Below, piece by piece: positions 1 through 11,713 of a stretch of 64,000 nucleotides of DNA (positions are counted from its first letter, which is position 1; the number at the start of each line of letters is the position of its first letter). Under the pieces are notes generated by a model that worked only from the letters and a program-made list of their open reading frames with translations, did not search any database and was not told the origin of the DNA. Made by a program: the position numbers and the translations under genes. The stretch spans positions 12,092,501-12,156,500 of the forward strand of contig OY992840.1 in the NCBI GenBank assembly GCA_963921425.1. The letters run 5' to 3'. This DNA comes from Dryas octopetala. Taxonomy: Eukaryota > Streptophyta > Magnoliopsida > Rosales > Rosaceae.

Positions 1-786
1 TGGACTTATCTTTAAATTTGTATCTCGTCCTCTCTGAGCCTTCTATATATAAAATGTGATAAGAGCACAAAACGACCCACTTAATAATTGAGTAGGAACA
101 CAGAGAGATTCTGGTGATAATGAGTGGTGGTGGGGGGGTTAAGTGCAAAATGGGGTCCAAGTCTAATGGAATGAGATTTAATATCAGATTCAGTGGAGAA
201 TTGGAATTTTTAAACGTGCAAAGGAGATCGATCATAAAGACAAGCTCAACCAACAATACCCGAAACAGGCCCAGCCAAACCCGACCCAAGTTTGTGCAAA
301 ATAGTACAATTGGTTGGATCATTGCCTCAACTTCTTGGCCATGAGACTCTGAGGCTGTGAGCTGCTCCACACAATAATGTCATGTGCTTGTCTCTTAAAG
401 CAAAGAAAAGTGGCCCCCACAAGCTATCAGATTTGATATTTGGAATTTGCTTCAATCAATGTCCACTTTTCCCAGTTCCCTCTTGGGTTTGATCTTCACT
501 CCTTATTGAACTTGAGTGGTTGGATCGGAGCACAAGGCTATCTATAATCAGATGAGGCATTTTTGGCCATCTACTATCCTAAACCAAGGATTTGCATGTC
601 AGTGCTTTTACCATAACACATAGAAAAAAATGTAAGAAATCCTAGTGGACTAATGATTGATAAATCTGGATACAACTAGGAAACCAAACTTGCAGTTCAA
701 GATAAAGGGCTATATTAGATTAATCCGGTTGTCCTTAATGATTTATGATTCAATCATAACAAGGACTAAGGGCCTGGAAGGTAGGG
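1..786. other. Intergenic, no gene seen
   Basis: Reading frames here are short and show no recognisable domain. The last part, from roughly 600 to 786, may be the internal 3' remnant of an LTR retrotransposon, because it ends in a purine-rich tract directly before a TGTTAGA LTR start. Confidence 0.5.
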
Positions 787-1133
787 TGTTAGAATCCTAT
801 ATGGACATGAATAAGGATTTCCTATACTGCAGCTGTGTTGGATTAGGATTGAGTAGTTCCTTTATGGGAGGACACCAATCAGATCATCACATATATATAG
901 GAGTAAGTCCCTGCTCTCACAGTATCGTTTTTGCTTAAAGAACTCAGTCCCATATTGAGCTGCTATAAGGAATTCTGCTGAGAGGAGAAGGCTTACTCAA
1001 GGCTTACTCAAGGCTTACTCAAGGCTTACTCAAGGCTTACTCGATGGCATCAGGTAGGTGTTCATGCTTTTCATGATTAATCTATTCTAGGCTGCAGATG
1101 TATTTCTTTGATGTTTGTGATTATAGTCTAACA
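787..1133 (+). mobile_element. Probable Copia-type LTR (3' LTR remnant)
   Basis: The 347 bp segment starts with TGTTAGAATCC and ends with AGTCTAACA, so its ends form the short inverted repeat TGTTAGA/TCTAACA typical of plant Copia LTRs. Just before it lies a polypurine-like tract (GGAAGGTAGGG), as expected immediately 5' of a 3' LTR. A TATA-like run (CATATATATAGG) sits near 890-901, where an LTR promoter could be. I found no matching 5' LTR and no clear target-site duplication, so this is probably a truncated remnant. Confidence 0.45.
988..1042. repeat. 11-bp tandem repeat, five copies
   Basis: The unit AAGGCTTACTC is repeated five times without change inside the probable LTR. Exact identity of all copies suggests recent slippage. 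Confidence 0.9.
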
Positions 1134-1270
1134 AAAAATTCATTGAAATCCAAGGGCTTATCGATAGAACTGTAAATCAGCTCCATACAAGTTTGGTTCT
1201 TACTATATCAAAATATGACTCACCTCAACTACTTCTCATAATTTAGGTGAACTTAGCATTCATTTTTTAT

Positions 1271-1932
1271 AGGACTGTAAATCAGCTCAATAAATTAGTC
1301 TGTTTTTTCTCATTCAAGCTTAGTTTATAAGAAAATTAATCCAAATTCAAACAAATATTCACTGAAAATTTGAGCTTGATATTCTCGACTCGTTAACTAT
1401 TTGTGTTTCATTATGAGATAACTCAAGTTTGGTTCAAGTTTAGCTCATTCGTTTTAACTCATTAATCTTAGACTTTTAACTTTGTTAAGTCCATGTCTAT
1501 TATGAAATAGTTTTTTAGTGATTAAGTGATTTTGACTTGAAGCCTACCAAGTTACCAAAAAAAAAATTAAAAATTAATTATATGCTATGGTCTCTATATT
1601 ATTGAAAATTCTCGACTTACCAAATCAAATGAGGCATATGTGATGTTCTAGCCTCTTGTTAATATTATGTAATAATTAATGTATTAAAGTTAAGCTCAAA
1701 CTTGGCTAGTTCTATATACTATTACTAGCTCAAGCTTGTTCCATAAGCTAGCTAAACTGAGCCAAATTTAAATTTGGGAGAAAACAGTCGAGTTGAGTTT
1801 GAGCATATATGGTTCTTCAAGTTTGATTCAAGCTCTAGCTGAGCCCAAATTTGATAAATATTATTTGAGCTGAGTATGAGCATCTTGAATTCTTGATACT
1901 TGATTTTCCTCGGTACAATTACACCCCTATTT
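1271..1932. mobile_element. Possible hAT-like non-autonomous element
   Basis: The left end reads TAGGACTGTAAATCAGC and the right end reads GGTACAATTACACCCCTA. As inverted termini these resemble the TAGGGGTGTAAAT ends of common plant hAT-type MITEs. The interior is rich in CAAGCTT/AGCTCAAG motifs, as in those elements. A second, similar end lies near 1164-1180. I could not find a convincing 8 bp target-site duplication. Confidence 0.35.
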
Positions 1933-4900
1933 CTTCATCAGCGAAAAAAAAGAACAAAACAACAACAACGTGTTGTGGCATAGGCTCATAGCGCACTTAT
2001 GACTTATGGACTTATGCAACATTGTCATGGCCATTTTGACTGCTAAATAAACCTTTTGTGTCGGTGTGTAGTTTCTGATCATTACAATTTGGGGTTTACT
2101 AAAATTTCAAATTCAACAGTTTTCAAAAAGGAATAATAACAATATTAATATGAATCATATGATAGAGCCATAGAGGACTTGTAAAAGGCCGTGGACTGGA
2201 TTCTCTTCAAAGTAGAAACGCGTTCAAACTTTGAAGTTTGAAGCCCCTTTTACTGAGCGATCCATTTAAAATTAAATTGTTGAAGAATCTTTGCCAAATG
2301 CAAACCCTTTAATCTAATCCTCAATTTATTAACATGTAAACCAATGGTTCTAAGTTTTGATCTGACCTCAACCGCAGGTTCATTTTTGTAGAGTGTTGAC
2401 TGATTTGTCTGCAGGGATATTTAGCAGCCCAAAGTACAATAAAATAAAATACCAAAGTAAAGTAAGCATCATTGTGAAGTGTGAACCATGAATTGGTTTA
2501 AAGCCTACCCACGCAGTGTTCCATAGAAAAAGGGTCATTTTAATTTTGTTCTTAATTTATGCAAAAGTGTCAATTAAGTTTGGCAAACAAAAAAAGATAT
2601 TTAACAGAATGTGAAGTGTAGCAAATCCCATGGGATTGTGTGTTTTCTTTGTGGATTCTGTGGCCTCTTAGCCCAATACTACCCAGAAGCCGCATTGTTG
2701 GGGAATCCCCCCCAACTTCGGGGTTGGTGGGTATTTCTATTAGATTTATTCAGGTTGGGCCAAATTGCATGGAACTCTAGGCATTAGAGATCAAAGTGTC
2801 CTACTTGGACCACTTCAAATCACAAGGTACAACTCCTTTCATGATTAGTTAATCATTTTAGTAATGACTTACTAAAGTGATTAGCACTAACCTCATTAGT
2901 CAAATGTGTAATTACTACAAGGGGATCTTGACTAATTAATATTAGAGGGTGTCAATCCACTCTTGAGAATAAGTGTTCCCATCATAGTCCTAATTACCCC
3001 ACATACCAACGACCCTACAGTTGATTAATTAATTTGGAGATCCCTCCCCACTCATTGATAAATCAAAGTAATTAACTAGAGAGAACAAAAATTGGCTACT
3101 CTAGCTCTCAAGATTAGGGCTATTGCATGCCAACAATTAAGAGAGTCATATGATCAATAGAGACAATATTTTAATTCACGTGCTACTCATGATTCTCAAT
3201 GCAACTCATGTACTAGCTAGTACATTGATTTGGAATCCACTATTATCTAGTTGTTGAGATTCATCATTTTATCTAATTGGCATCAATCATGCTACAATCT
3301 TATCATTGCTTGTGTTTAATATTAAGTGCGATACATTTGTGATTTATATATCTCCCTCATATAAACTACTTATACTAATAAATCACATTAATTCAAATTT
3401 AAAAAAAAAAAAAAAATTGGAAGGGATTGCATGTTTGATCCATCCTAATCCCAACTTATTCCAGCCTTCCTCACCCTTGAGCTAAGCTATTAATTCATAG
3501 TTACTGATACAGAGTATCATGTTCCCTATGCATTCATCTTTTTTTTTTTTTTTTTTTTTTGTGGCCAGGCCTATATATGCATTCATCTTAGTACCACATA
3601 TAAAGAAATTTCCAGTCAAGTTACAATCTAATGAAGAAAGACCAAAGAAAATTAACTAATGAGTTGCATAGTGGAATAGAAAGGTGGATATAAGGGGTTG
3701 AAGACTATCACTCATTTAAAGATGCACATGGTAGGTAGAACCACCAAAAGGGGATTGGAAAAAGGGATCTCATAAATGGTCCATATACATTTAGATGGGT
3801 GCTAGCAAGCTAGCTCCTTGCATGTAGCTGCGGGAAAAGAAACAAAGAACCAAGTGAGCATGAGAGTTGCTTTTAGCACTTTTACACAAACTTAGCAATT
3901 TAGCATAATATGGGTTGGCTTCTTCAGCAATACTGGCCCTTCACAACATCAAATTTTATATTGATCTTAGGGGTTTAGGGTCACTTTTGAAGGTGCCGGG
4001 TTTAATCTGTTTGGACTAGCCATTAGTTGGACACCATAAGCATAAGGTTCCTATGCCATTAGTTCTAATGTCCAAGACCCAAAACCAGGGGGCACTGTTA
4101 TTCTTTCTCCAAATGGAACTACTTGGCAACATATTACCACTTATCTTCACACGTTAGTCTAAAAATGTGAAAAACGGGAGTGAATGGGTTACTCACACTC
4201 TGGATTCCAATTAACTATTTTGAGTAATATACATGGAGCGGTATTTATGAAATATGATTCTCTGTTGATTCTTTCTTTTATGTTATTTTTATACTTATGT
4301 CTAAAACTACGTCATTTTGAAATTTAAAATTCGGTAGAGAATCTAAATTCGATATGTATATGTAAAGCTATAAGCCAGATGAGTCGTAAAATTCAAGGCA
4401 CTAGTAGTAGTTATCTAGTCTGTCTACTCATGCCAATTGCCAAAACAGTTAATCAAACAAGATCTACAACATTCCAACATTGCTTATAGATATACATTGT
4501 AAACAAGGCCTACTCATACGTATCATTGTTCTGCGTGACATTTTTTGAATAATTTGCTATCTGTATGCACTCCAATAACTTTAAAACATATATGCATGCA
4601 CTAGTTTAAATTGTATCAAATAATTGAGGTGGCTTTAAATGTAGGAAAATTGAGTATATATACAGCCAAAAAGGACAAAAAGGGATCGATGCGACCAAAA
4701 GTGAAAAGAAAAAGAGAACAACGGTTACACGTATATGTACTTATGAATATGATGCACAGTACATCTTGTAATCTTGTTGCGTTTTCATTAAGGTGACACT
4801 TACTGCTGTCCATTCTGTATTTTGGCTTAATGGTGAAGATGCAAAGAAAAGAGGCAATTCTAGACTAAAAAAGAAAGAAAGAATAAGCAGACTATTATAG

Positions 4901-5665
4901 TGCTTTAACTAGCAACTTTGTTACCTGCACTGGTAATAATATGAGGGTTAGTACTATAAAGGAAAAATATTATAGTAATTAAAATTTCTTCATTGCCCAA
5001 ATTTCAGACTGCCTATACATGTTAATTTACTTCCAATGATATCGAAACACAATGTTTCATATGAGTTGTGATAGTGTACAAGCTAGACTTGTATGAGTGT
5101 CAGTGTGTGTGGAGTCAAATTTGAGTGGAAAGAAACACCTTGTATCAACAGGTCCTGTATTGTACAAGCATCTGGTTTCATATACTCCACATAGATGCAC
5201 AGTAAAAGGAACTTAATTTGTCTAAGAGCCAAGAACGTACTAGCTGCTGTATCAGTTGGCACCTACTGCATGTAATATTGCACCAGTATAATGTGTTGGT
5301 TAAATATCTTTGAATTTTGTAAATTGATCACAAGTTGCTGATACTTTCACTGTTTGATCCAAATATAATTTTTATGGAAAGATAAGCAATTGGCCAGAAA
5401 AAAGAAATTAGCAGAAGAAATATAAAGGTTTTGAAGGAGGAAACTATGTTTTTTATTGCATCTGCATTATTGTAATTGACTCACAGATTAGATGCACACT
5501 TCCAAGAGAATTACAAGAGAAGAAGAAGAAGAAGAAAAAGAAGAGCTAAGGAAGCATGACAAAAAATGGAAGTACAATAATGAACTTGGTCTGATCTGAT
5601 CAATCACTACTACAAAAATATTTCTAGCTCAATGAAATTAGGATGGTAACAATTGATCATGATCA
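1933..5665. other. Gene-free region, repeats and AT-rich DNA
   Basis: I see no supported gene. The stretch 2690-3420 looks like single-copy or old transposon-derived DNA with no clear ends. A poly(A)/poly(T) micro-insertion lies at 3541-3575. An (AAG)-rich tract lies near 5518-5545, just 3' of the gene on the minus strand. Confidence 0.5.
3541..3575 (-). mobile_element. Poly(A) micro-insertion with 14-bp TSD
   Basis: On the minus strand the 35 bp insert reads TATAGGCCTGGCCAC followed by about 20 A. It is flanked by perfect copies of TATGCATTCATCTT at 3527-3540 and 3576-3589. A poly(A) tail plus a target-site duplication is the signature of target-primed reverse transcription, here leaving only a 3' stub. 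Confidence 0.75.
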
Positions 5666-5911
5666 TCAGACTGCAAAAGTTTGGCACTCAGGATCTGAGA
5701 CATGACTCTCATAGAATTTGGCAATGAAAGCAGTGGCCTTGCGGTCGATCCCAGGCTCAGCAGTCCAGCCTCCTCTGTCTTCATCGCTCGGACATATTCT
5801 TCTTCTGACATAAACACCACCATCATCAGAGTATGTGTCATCTCTGCCTCCACTAGAAAAGCATGCCTTGAATATGTTGCAGAAGGAGAAGAGTGAAGAG
5901 GACTTGCCCAT
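5666..5911 (-). CDS. Small DUF761-like plant protein
   Basis: A single exon encodes 81 residues starting MGKSSSLFSFCNIFKACFSS. The C-terminal half carries the block CPSDEDRGGW and then GIDRKATAFIAKFYES, which matches the RKA..FIAKFYE signature I associate with DUF761-type small plant proteins. An upstream in-frame ATG at 5945-5947 would add 12 residues; I chose the MGK start because it fits the family's compact N-terminus. The N-terminal stretch is hydrophobic and Cys-rich (FCNIFKACF), perhaps for membrane contact or palmitoylation, but this is inference. The molecular function is unknown. A TATA box lies about 130 bp upstream at 6040-6048. There are no close neighbours: the next gene is 4.8 kb away on the other strand. 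Confidence 0.75.
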   Translation of the reverse strand: MGKSSSLFSFCNIFKACFSSGGRDDTYSDDGGVYVRRRICPSDEDRGGWTAEPGIDRKATAFIAKFYESHVSDPECQTFAV

Positions 5912-6039
5912 CTTCTGCTTAATCTCTCTCTCTAGTTTTCTTAACAAGCAAGGTTTAGGGTTTCAGCTAACTAGCTAGGGGTTTAATACTCTTTCTTTCA
6001 GTTTCAGCCTACTATGCAATGGCATCAAATATCTGTGTC

Positions 6040-6048
6040 TATTTATAG
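6040..6048 (-). promoter_or_regulatory. TATA box of the DUF761-like gene
   Basis: On the minus strand the sequence reads CTATAAATA, a strong plant TATA box. It lies about 130 bp upstream of the chosen ATG, which leaves room for a 5' leader of about 100 bases. Confidence 0.65.
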
Positions 6049-6917
6049 TGGAAGGAAACCACACTAGGGGTTAACATGGGATAGGGGAGGCCAGCTAAGT
6101 TGGGCTGATGTTTAAGATTATATGGAGGGTCAGGATTCAATGATATGACTTGGGTATGAAAGGAGATATGATGGTTGTGAGACTAAGAGAAAGCATAAGT
6201 GTTATTGTCCTCTGCTTTTGAATTGACCCAAACACTTCTCAAGGTGGTACAGTACCCAACTTTTCCCTTTGTTCTTACCAGATTTTTTCTCAACCCCAAA
6301 AGATGCCCTCTAATCTAAGTACTCTTTAAATAATGCCTACGGAACTAGATTGGATTGGTGGTACTTGTAATTTCATTTTCAATGGATCTCTTAAAAAAGC
6401 AGATGCATGGACTTTAAAGTTAGTTAATCAAAATACTATTTATTACTGAAGTAAAAGAAGATCAGAACAGGCATAGTCTGATCTCTCATATTATCTTATC
6501 CAGATTAATGTGTATAAAACTGTGTTTCCCACTGTGTTAGAAATTGATAATTGTAAAGCTAAGTTTAGGGTTGTCTTATATATGAGTAATGAATGACTAT
6601 GCAGCTAATGGGTTGAAATGGCTGCATCATGTGGTTAAGTAAATTGCTTGAATGGCATAATTGGGTGCCACTAAATATTGGAGAGCTAGATAAAGTTGCA
6701 GCAGCACATACTTTGTACCTAGCTAAATAAGAGTACTTAAAATGAAAGGGAAGAGGTTAGGAAGATGAGAGGATTAAGGAATTGAAGGAAAAATTCAAAA
6801 GCAAGCTTTTGAGTGTGCAGCTTTCTCTTTACTTAATTTTTTTTTTTTGTTTAAAACTTTAGGGATAGGCATTATTGGCTGGTAGTCTTCAAAGAAAGTC
6901 CCCACCCCTCTCTTCAC

Positions 6918-6919
<2 letters not shown>
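6049..6919. other. Upstream region, nothing further seen
   Basis: AT-rich DNA upstream of the small minus-strand gene. I see no recognisable gene or element. Confidence 0.5.

Positions 6920-6964
<45 letters not shown>
6920..6964. repeat. (CT)n microsatellite
   Basis: About 22 uninterrupted CT units. The open frames crossing it on both strands are simple-sequence artefacts. Confidence 0.95.
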
Positions 6965-6966
<2 letters not shown>

Positions 6967-8502
6967 ATTAGCAGTGCATTCAAGCTGTCTAACTTTGTGG
7001 CATCTCATCTCAAAGAAAACCTGGACTGGAGCCAGAGTTTGTTTGGTAAGCATAAATCTCCCCTTTTCTATTCAAATTCAGGGAACAAGATCTCTCTTCC
7101 TTTTGCCTTTAGCTTCTTTCATTAATCACTAATCCAGTATTATATGTTTTCATGTTGTAATGAATATCACTTCTATTATATTAACACTTCTTACTTTATG
7201 CTCTTGTATATATAAATATATAACAAAATAGGGGCTGATAGATATGTATGATCATATCCCAAACCCAGGCACGTGGCAGACTGGCAGTCACTGCATATTA
7301 GCATATATGTAGAGGGGTAACTCTACAAATATGCAAGGCATATAGCCTGTATCTAAATAAAGACATTCCTCCCTAAACAGCTACATCTGAACGCAATGGG
7401 TAACATTCAAACTCACAATATTAAAGTGACCAAAACCCTGTTAAATAATCACAACCAAACCTACTCAATCCAACCCAGAACAAAACGAATATCAATCTCA
7501 GTAAAACTACAAACAACTTCAATTAAAAACACAATTATACTCATGTCATTGTGTCAGTATGAGGTTATACAAAGGTTCCAATTACTTACAAAGAAAAACA
7601 ACCAATGGTTAACCTCAAACTATCATATCGTAGGATAGTCATATTACGTCAGCATGATAACCTAATATCAGCGTTCCGCTTAAGTTTTTCTTCCCTAATA
7701 CAGTAGCAGAGAGAGCTTAGTAATTCTGTAACCTATTTGGATCTTGAGATTGCACCGAAATTGAACTTGGCCCAGGAGCCTCCACTTGGATTATGGCCCA
7801 AATGAGGAAAACAATAAAAATAATAGGAAAAGGAGAGAAGCAATGAGATGGAGAATTTATTGGAATAAGAGAAATGAGAAATAAAAAGTCGGAAAATAGG
7901 GGAGCGTGTTAGAGATAACAAGTGGAAAGAAAGAGATGGTAAGACACTCACAAAGCCTATTTTGGAACATTGAACTGGACTAGACGGTTAATATCATATT
8001 CTGGACTGGATTGGAATGTCTGACTCTGTTCCTATATTTGGCCCACTATGACCTACGGGACCAGGCTGGCAGGCTTTGTATAATTGTCCAATATTTTGGT
8101 ACAGGTTCGAATTGGACTAATTTTAACTTTTGAATCACTTAAATTAGTAAAACATATTTGACCAAAAAACATTGAAAAAACTAGAAAATTAATTCAAATT
8201 TAAGTTAATTAAAAACTTAATTTTTTTTTTTTTGAAATTTGACTCTCGAGTAATGCTCGAACTCCCCTTGAAAAGTGCTTGAACACCTGTCGAGCACTAT
8301 TCAATAGGAGGAGCACTACTCGAGGGAGATTCGAGCACTTCTTGAAAGGAGCTCAATTACTACTCAAGGATCAAAATTATGAAAATTTTTAAAAAGGGTT
8401 CAAAGTCGTTAATAGAAACCAAAATGTGTTATTTTTCCAAATTTCTCAAAAACATTAGTAAAACATATTAAATATGCGTTTGTTCTATATATTTCAAAAC
8501 TT

Positions 8503-8648
8503 GGCTTTTGGGTTGGATGCTTCAATTTCATTCATAGTATTAGAGCCAAGTTGACTCACGTGTGTTAGGTCAAGTAGCCACACATGCTCACACGTTACCC
8601 AATATGCTACCATGAAGGAAATTGAAACATCCAACACAAAACCAATTT
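8503..8648. repeat. Short imperfect inverted repeat
   Basis: The segment near 8503-8531 (TTGGGTTGGATGCTTCAATT) is the reverse complement, with a few mismatches, of the segment near 8618-8648 (AATTGAAACATCCAACACAA). The spacing is about 90 bp. It may be a small MITE remnant or terminal-repeat stub. Confidence 0.4.
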
Positions 8649-9290
8649 ACAATGAGATGAGAGGCTCAAAACCCTTATAAGCACTTATACAAGACTTAAT
8701 TTTTTAATGGAGGACAACACACTCCACATTCTCACATTTGTTTCATATATTCTAATAAAAATAAAAGTATTAAATATAGGAAGGTACTATACCGCACTTT
8801 TTACTTGTATTCTTGCACACATAGAGCATTGTCATAATAGTTGTGTTATTTGCAGTCCTCGGAAAAAAAACTTAAAAAGAGTAACCTAGTTCTTTCGGAA
8901 AACTTGTGGAGGAATATAAAAGACGTTTTCCTAAATTATGTGTATTGTATTTAGTTATTATGTATATTAAATTTAGTTATTATGTTTCGTAGTTTGGCCA
9001 TTGTAAAGATATGAATAAGGGTTAAATTTAAGAGTTCATTAATTATAAGGTACTAACAAAGCAAAACATTAACCAAAACCACTCAATCTATTTTTATTAA
9101 TTTGCGAACACTTTCCACTAGCTCAAAATATAACATGCGGATACCTTCCAAAAGACCAGCATCAACGCATCACAACCAAACCAACTACACAAACAACCCA
9201 AAACTGATCGTCTTCTTTTCTTTGCCAAATTGATCTCTTTCTTCAACTTTACTAAACCGACAATTGTTCATTTTCACTCACAAGAATCTT

Positions 9291-9477
9291 TCTGCAATTG
9301 CAAGTCTGCAACTCCAATAAACTGCAGTTTCATTTCACTTGCAGTTAGTAACTGCAACTGCAAGCCTGCAACTCTAATAAACAGCAGTTTCATAAACTGT
9401 AGTTAGTAACTGCAACTCCAATAAACTGCAGTTTCAGTTCACTTGCAATGTTCCAGAAATTGCAGTTTCAGAAACTG
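9291..9477. repeat. Degenerate CTGCAA tandem repeat
   Basis: Three imperfect copies of a 44-60 bp unit contain the shared core AACTCCAATAAACTGCAGTT, starting near 9310, 9370 and 9414. The word CTGCA/TGCAG recurs throughout, so the strand can fold locally. Confidence 0.7.
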
Positions 9478-10713
9478 AGCTTAAAAAAAAAAAAATCAAG
9501 AACCTTCTACTAATAAAAAATCAAAGTAGGAGTCTACCACAAGCTGTGATCATGCCTAATTGAGGAGAAGCCGGAGTGGTCAGAATAGATCTAGAAAGCT
9601 TTGATAGAGCTCGGAGCAGATCCATTGCTTCTTGGTCGGCGCTGAGATTTTCAAGGCCATTGACAACAGCGCTGCTCGTGGTGGCCGAGAACTTCGAATG
9701 AGGGTTTTTCAATCCTGCAACAATTGAAAACTCACACGATTTATGGAGAGCGAAGAGATAAAGAGAGGAGATAGAGAGAAATCTGAAGGTCATCTTTCAT
9801 GAACTCACACGATTTTTGGAGAGAGAGAGATCTGGAGCTTGTGAGATTTGGAAATGACAGAGACTCTAAAAACAAAGCCAAACAACAAACTATACTAGAA
9901 AAGAAAAAGACAAATATTAAATACTCTATAAAAGAATAAAAGAAGGGCAAAATGGTTATTTGATGTGGGTTAGTAAAGGACAACTGGCCCCCAAAACATG
10001 AAAAGTATTTTATTGTTAAGTTTAAACAATATATATAGTTGAGGGTAAATGTAAAAATTTTCAGGCAGTAGGAAATAATTAATTCTAAATTTAAAGCACT
10101 CAAGAATTCAAATAAAGGAATTAAAAAAGAAGGTTATTGCACATTTAACTAAATATGTCCTCATTTAGTGAGGAAATAAAACAAAAGATGATAGGGACAT
10201 ATTGTGGAAAGTAGGAAACTAGAGAAAATGGTTGATGGTAGGGGGAAAAAAGAAGGAAAGTGATGAAGGAGTAGAATATGGGGCAAGGCAAATGGGCAGA
10301 GGAGGACAAGAAAAGACCAGTAGCCACCTAATCCTCCTCCTTAAGGATCACATGTATCATAGTCACCCCACCTACCACCTCCCGTCCTCCAGCAATGTTA
10401 TGTGAATGGACTAAACTACCCCTCCACCCATCCCCTGACCTAGTCCCCTCCAAATAAAGGACCAAATGGATACATGATATGATACGAAATTAATGTATCT
10501 TATGATCTCCGAAGGAAACAAAAGTCTACCAACCCACTACCCCAAGCCGAACAATAATGCATTCAATTGTTTGGTAACTCTGTTTCTATCATCAAGCATA
10601 TATCAAGCACGCAAGCAGAGCCAAAGAAACAAAAAGTCAAAAACCCAAACGGAGAAATTGAGAAGGAAAGGTATATACCATACCCAGCTGACACCTGATA
10701 TAGTCATCTAGAT

Positions 10714-11713
10714 ATGGCTTTCCAGTCCCAATCTCCGCCAACGCCGCCGTCACCGTCCAAAAAGACGGCGGCTCTGGATGCTACGCTCGAGGTAATTGGG
10801 TTTGAGATTGAAGAAGTAACCCCCCAAAAGGTCTCTGGTCGCCTCCCTGTCACCCACAGGTGCTGTCAGGTGATGATCATCTTTTAATTTCTATCTTTCT
10901 TTGGTACCATGAATTCTCACCAACTATAATTTGCAAATAACCGAAAGAACAGCCTTTCAAGGTGTTACATGGAGGGGTGTCAGCGCTCGTATCCGAGGCC
11001 CTGGCTAGCATAGGAGCTCACATGGCTTCTGGGTTTCAAAGGGTGGCTGGGATTCACCTCAGCATCAACCATTTGAAGCGAGCTGAGCTTGGTGACCTTG
11101 TCTTTGCTGAAGCCTCACCCATCAGCCTCGGCAAAACCATTCAGGTTCCTCTACTTCTCATCACCATCACATTCTTACCCTCCTACTCTTATCTTCCCTA
11201 TCAATAATTGTCACTTTCAATTGTAATTACTAATACAACCAGTAGGTACAATAGGTTCCAAGATAATAATCACATCATCAACAACATTATCCACATAGGG
11301 TCATGTATGGTATAGCCTCCAATTTGCCATCTCATTCTTCTCTACATTTACTAGTCTATTATATACTCACAATTTCCAACTGCAATATAATAATCTTGTT
11401 GGAACCATCCAACCTGCCATCTTTGACATTATGGAAATGTGAATCCCAATACCCAATCATCCAAAGTGCCATCAATTAACTCATCATTTCCTTTAATTTA
11501 ATGATATCAATAAAAGGACTATATCATTCAAAATTGTGTGGGTTTGGCAATTTTGGTCAGGTTTGGGAGGTGAGACTTTCGAAGATTGATCCTTCAAACT
11601 CAAACATCAAATCCTTAGTATCATCATCAAGAGTTACTCTTTTATGCAACATGCCTGTGCCAGAGCATGCAAAAGATGCGGGTGATGCTCTCAAGAAGTA
11701 TGCCAAATTATGA
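10714..11713 (+). CDS. DHNAT1: 1,4-dihydroxy-2-naphthoyl-CoA thioesterase (hotdog)
   Basis: Three exons (10714-10869, 10953-11144, 11561-11713) encode 166 residues; both introns fall between codons. The protein is a single hotdog-fold thioesterase. Exon 2 carries the catalytic [14 protein letters not shown] motif (HGG and the downstream Glu), followed by [14 protein letters not shown]; exon 3 supplies the last strands ([10 protein letters not shown]). The protein ends in AKL, a canonical PTS1, so it should act in peroxisomes, where plants hydrolyse DHNA-CoA to DHNA for phylloquinone (vitamin K1) synthesis. Length and architecture fit Arabidopsis DHNAT1/2. The Pro/Ser-rich first 20 residues are variable in the family. 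The ATG at 10714 is the first in frame with the hotdog domain. Function is inferred from family motifs plus the PTS1. Confidence 0.9.

Larger units (their letters stand above)
6965..10713. other. Gene-free region with decayed repeats
   Basis: No gene is supported. At 8225-8370 there are several copies of CGAGCACT-like words. At 9291-9477 there is a CTGCAA-rich tandem repeat. A 90-codon minus-strand frame at 9521-9793 contains the non-repetitive block GLENLSADQEAMDLLRALSK, which could be an old gene fragment, but I do not recognise it and no splice partners are evident. Part of 10300-10713 is probably the promoter of the thioesterase gene that follows. Confidence 0.45.

Noticed and set aside
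6795..7132. Frames with Arg-Glu or Ser-Leu repeats
   Set aside because: Produced by the (CT)n microsatellite at 6920-6964.
9521..9793. 90-codon minus-strand frame with GLENLSADQEAMDLLRALSK
   Set aside because: The middle looks protein-like, but I found no family, no convincing start and no neighbouring exons. It is kept only as a note in the intergenic entry.
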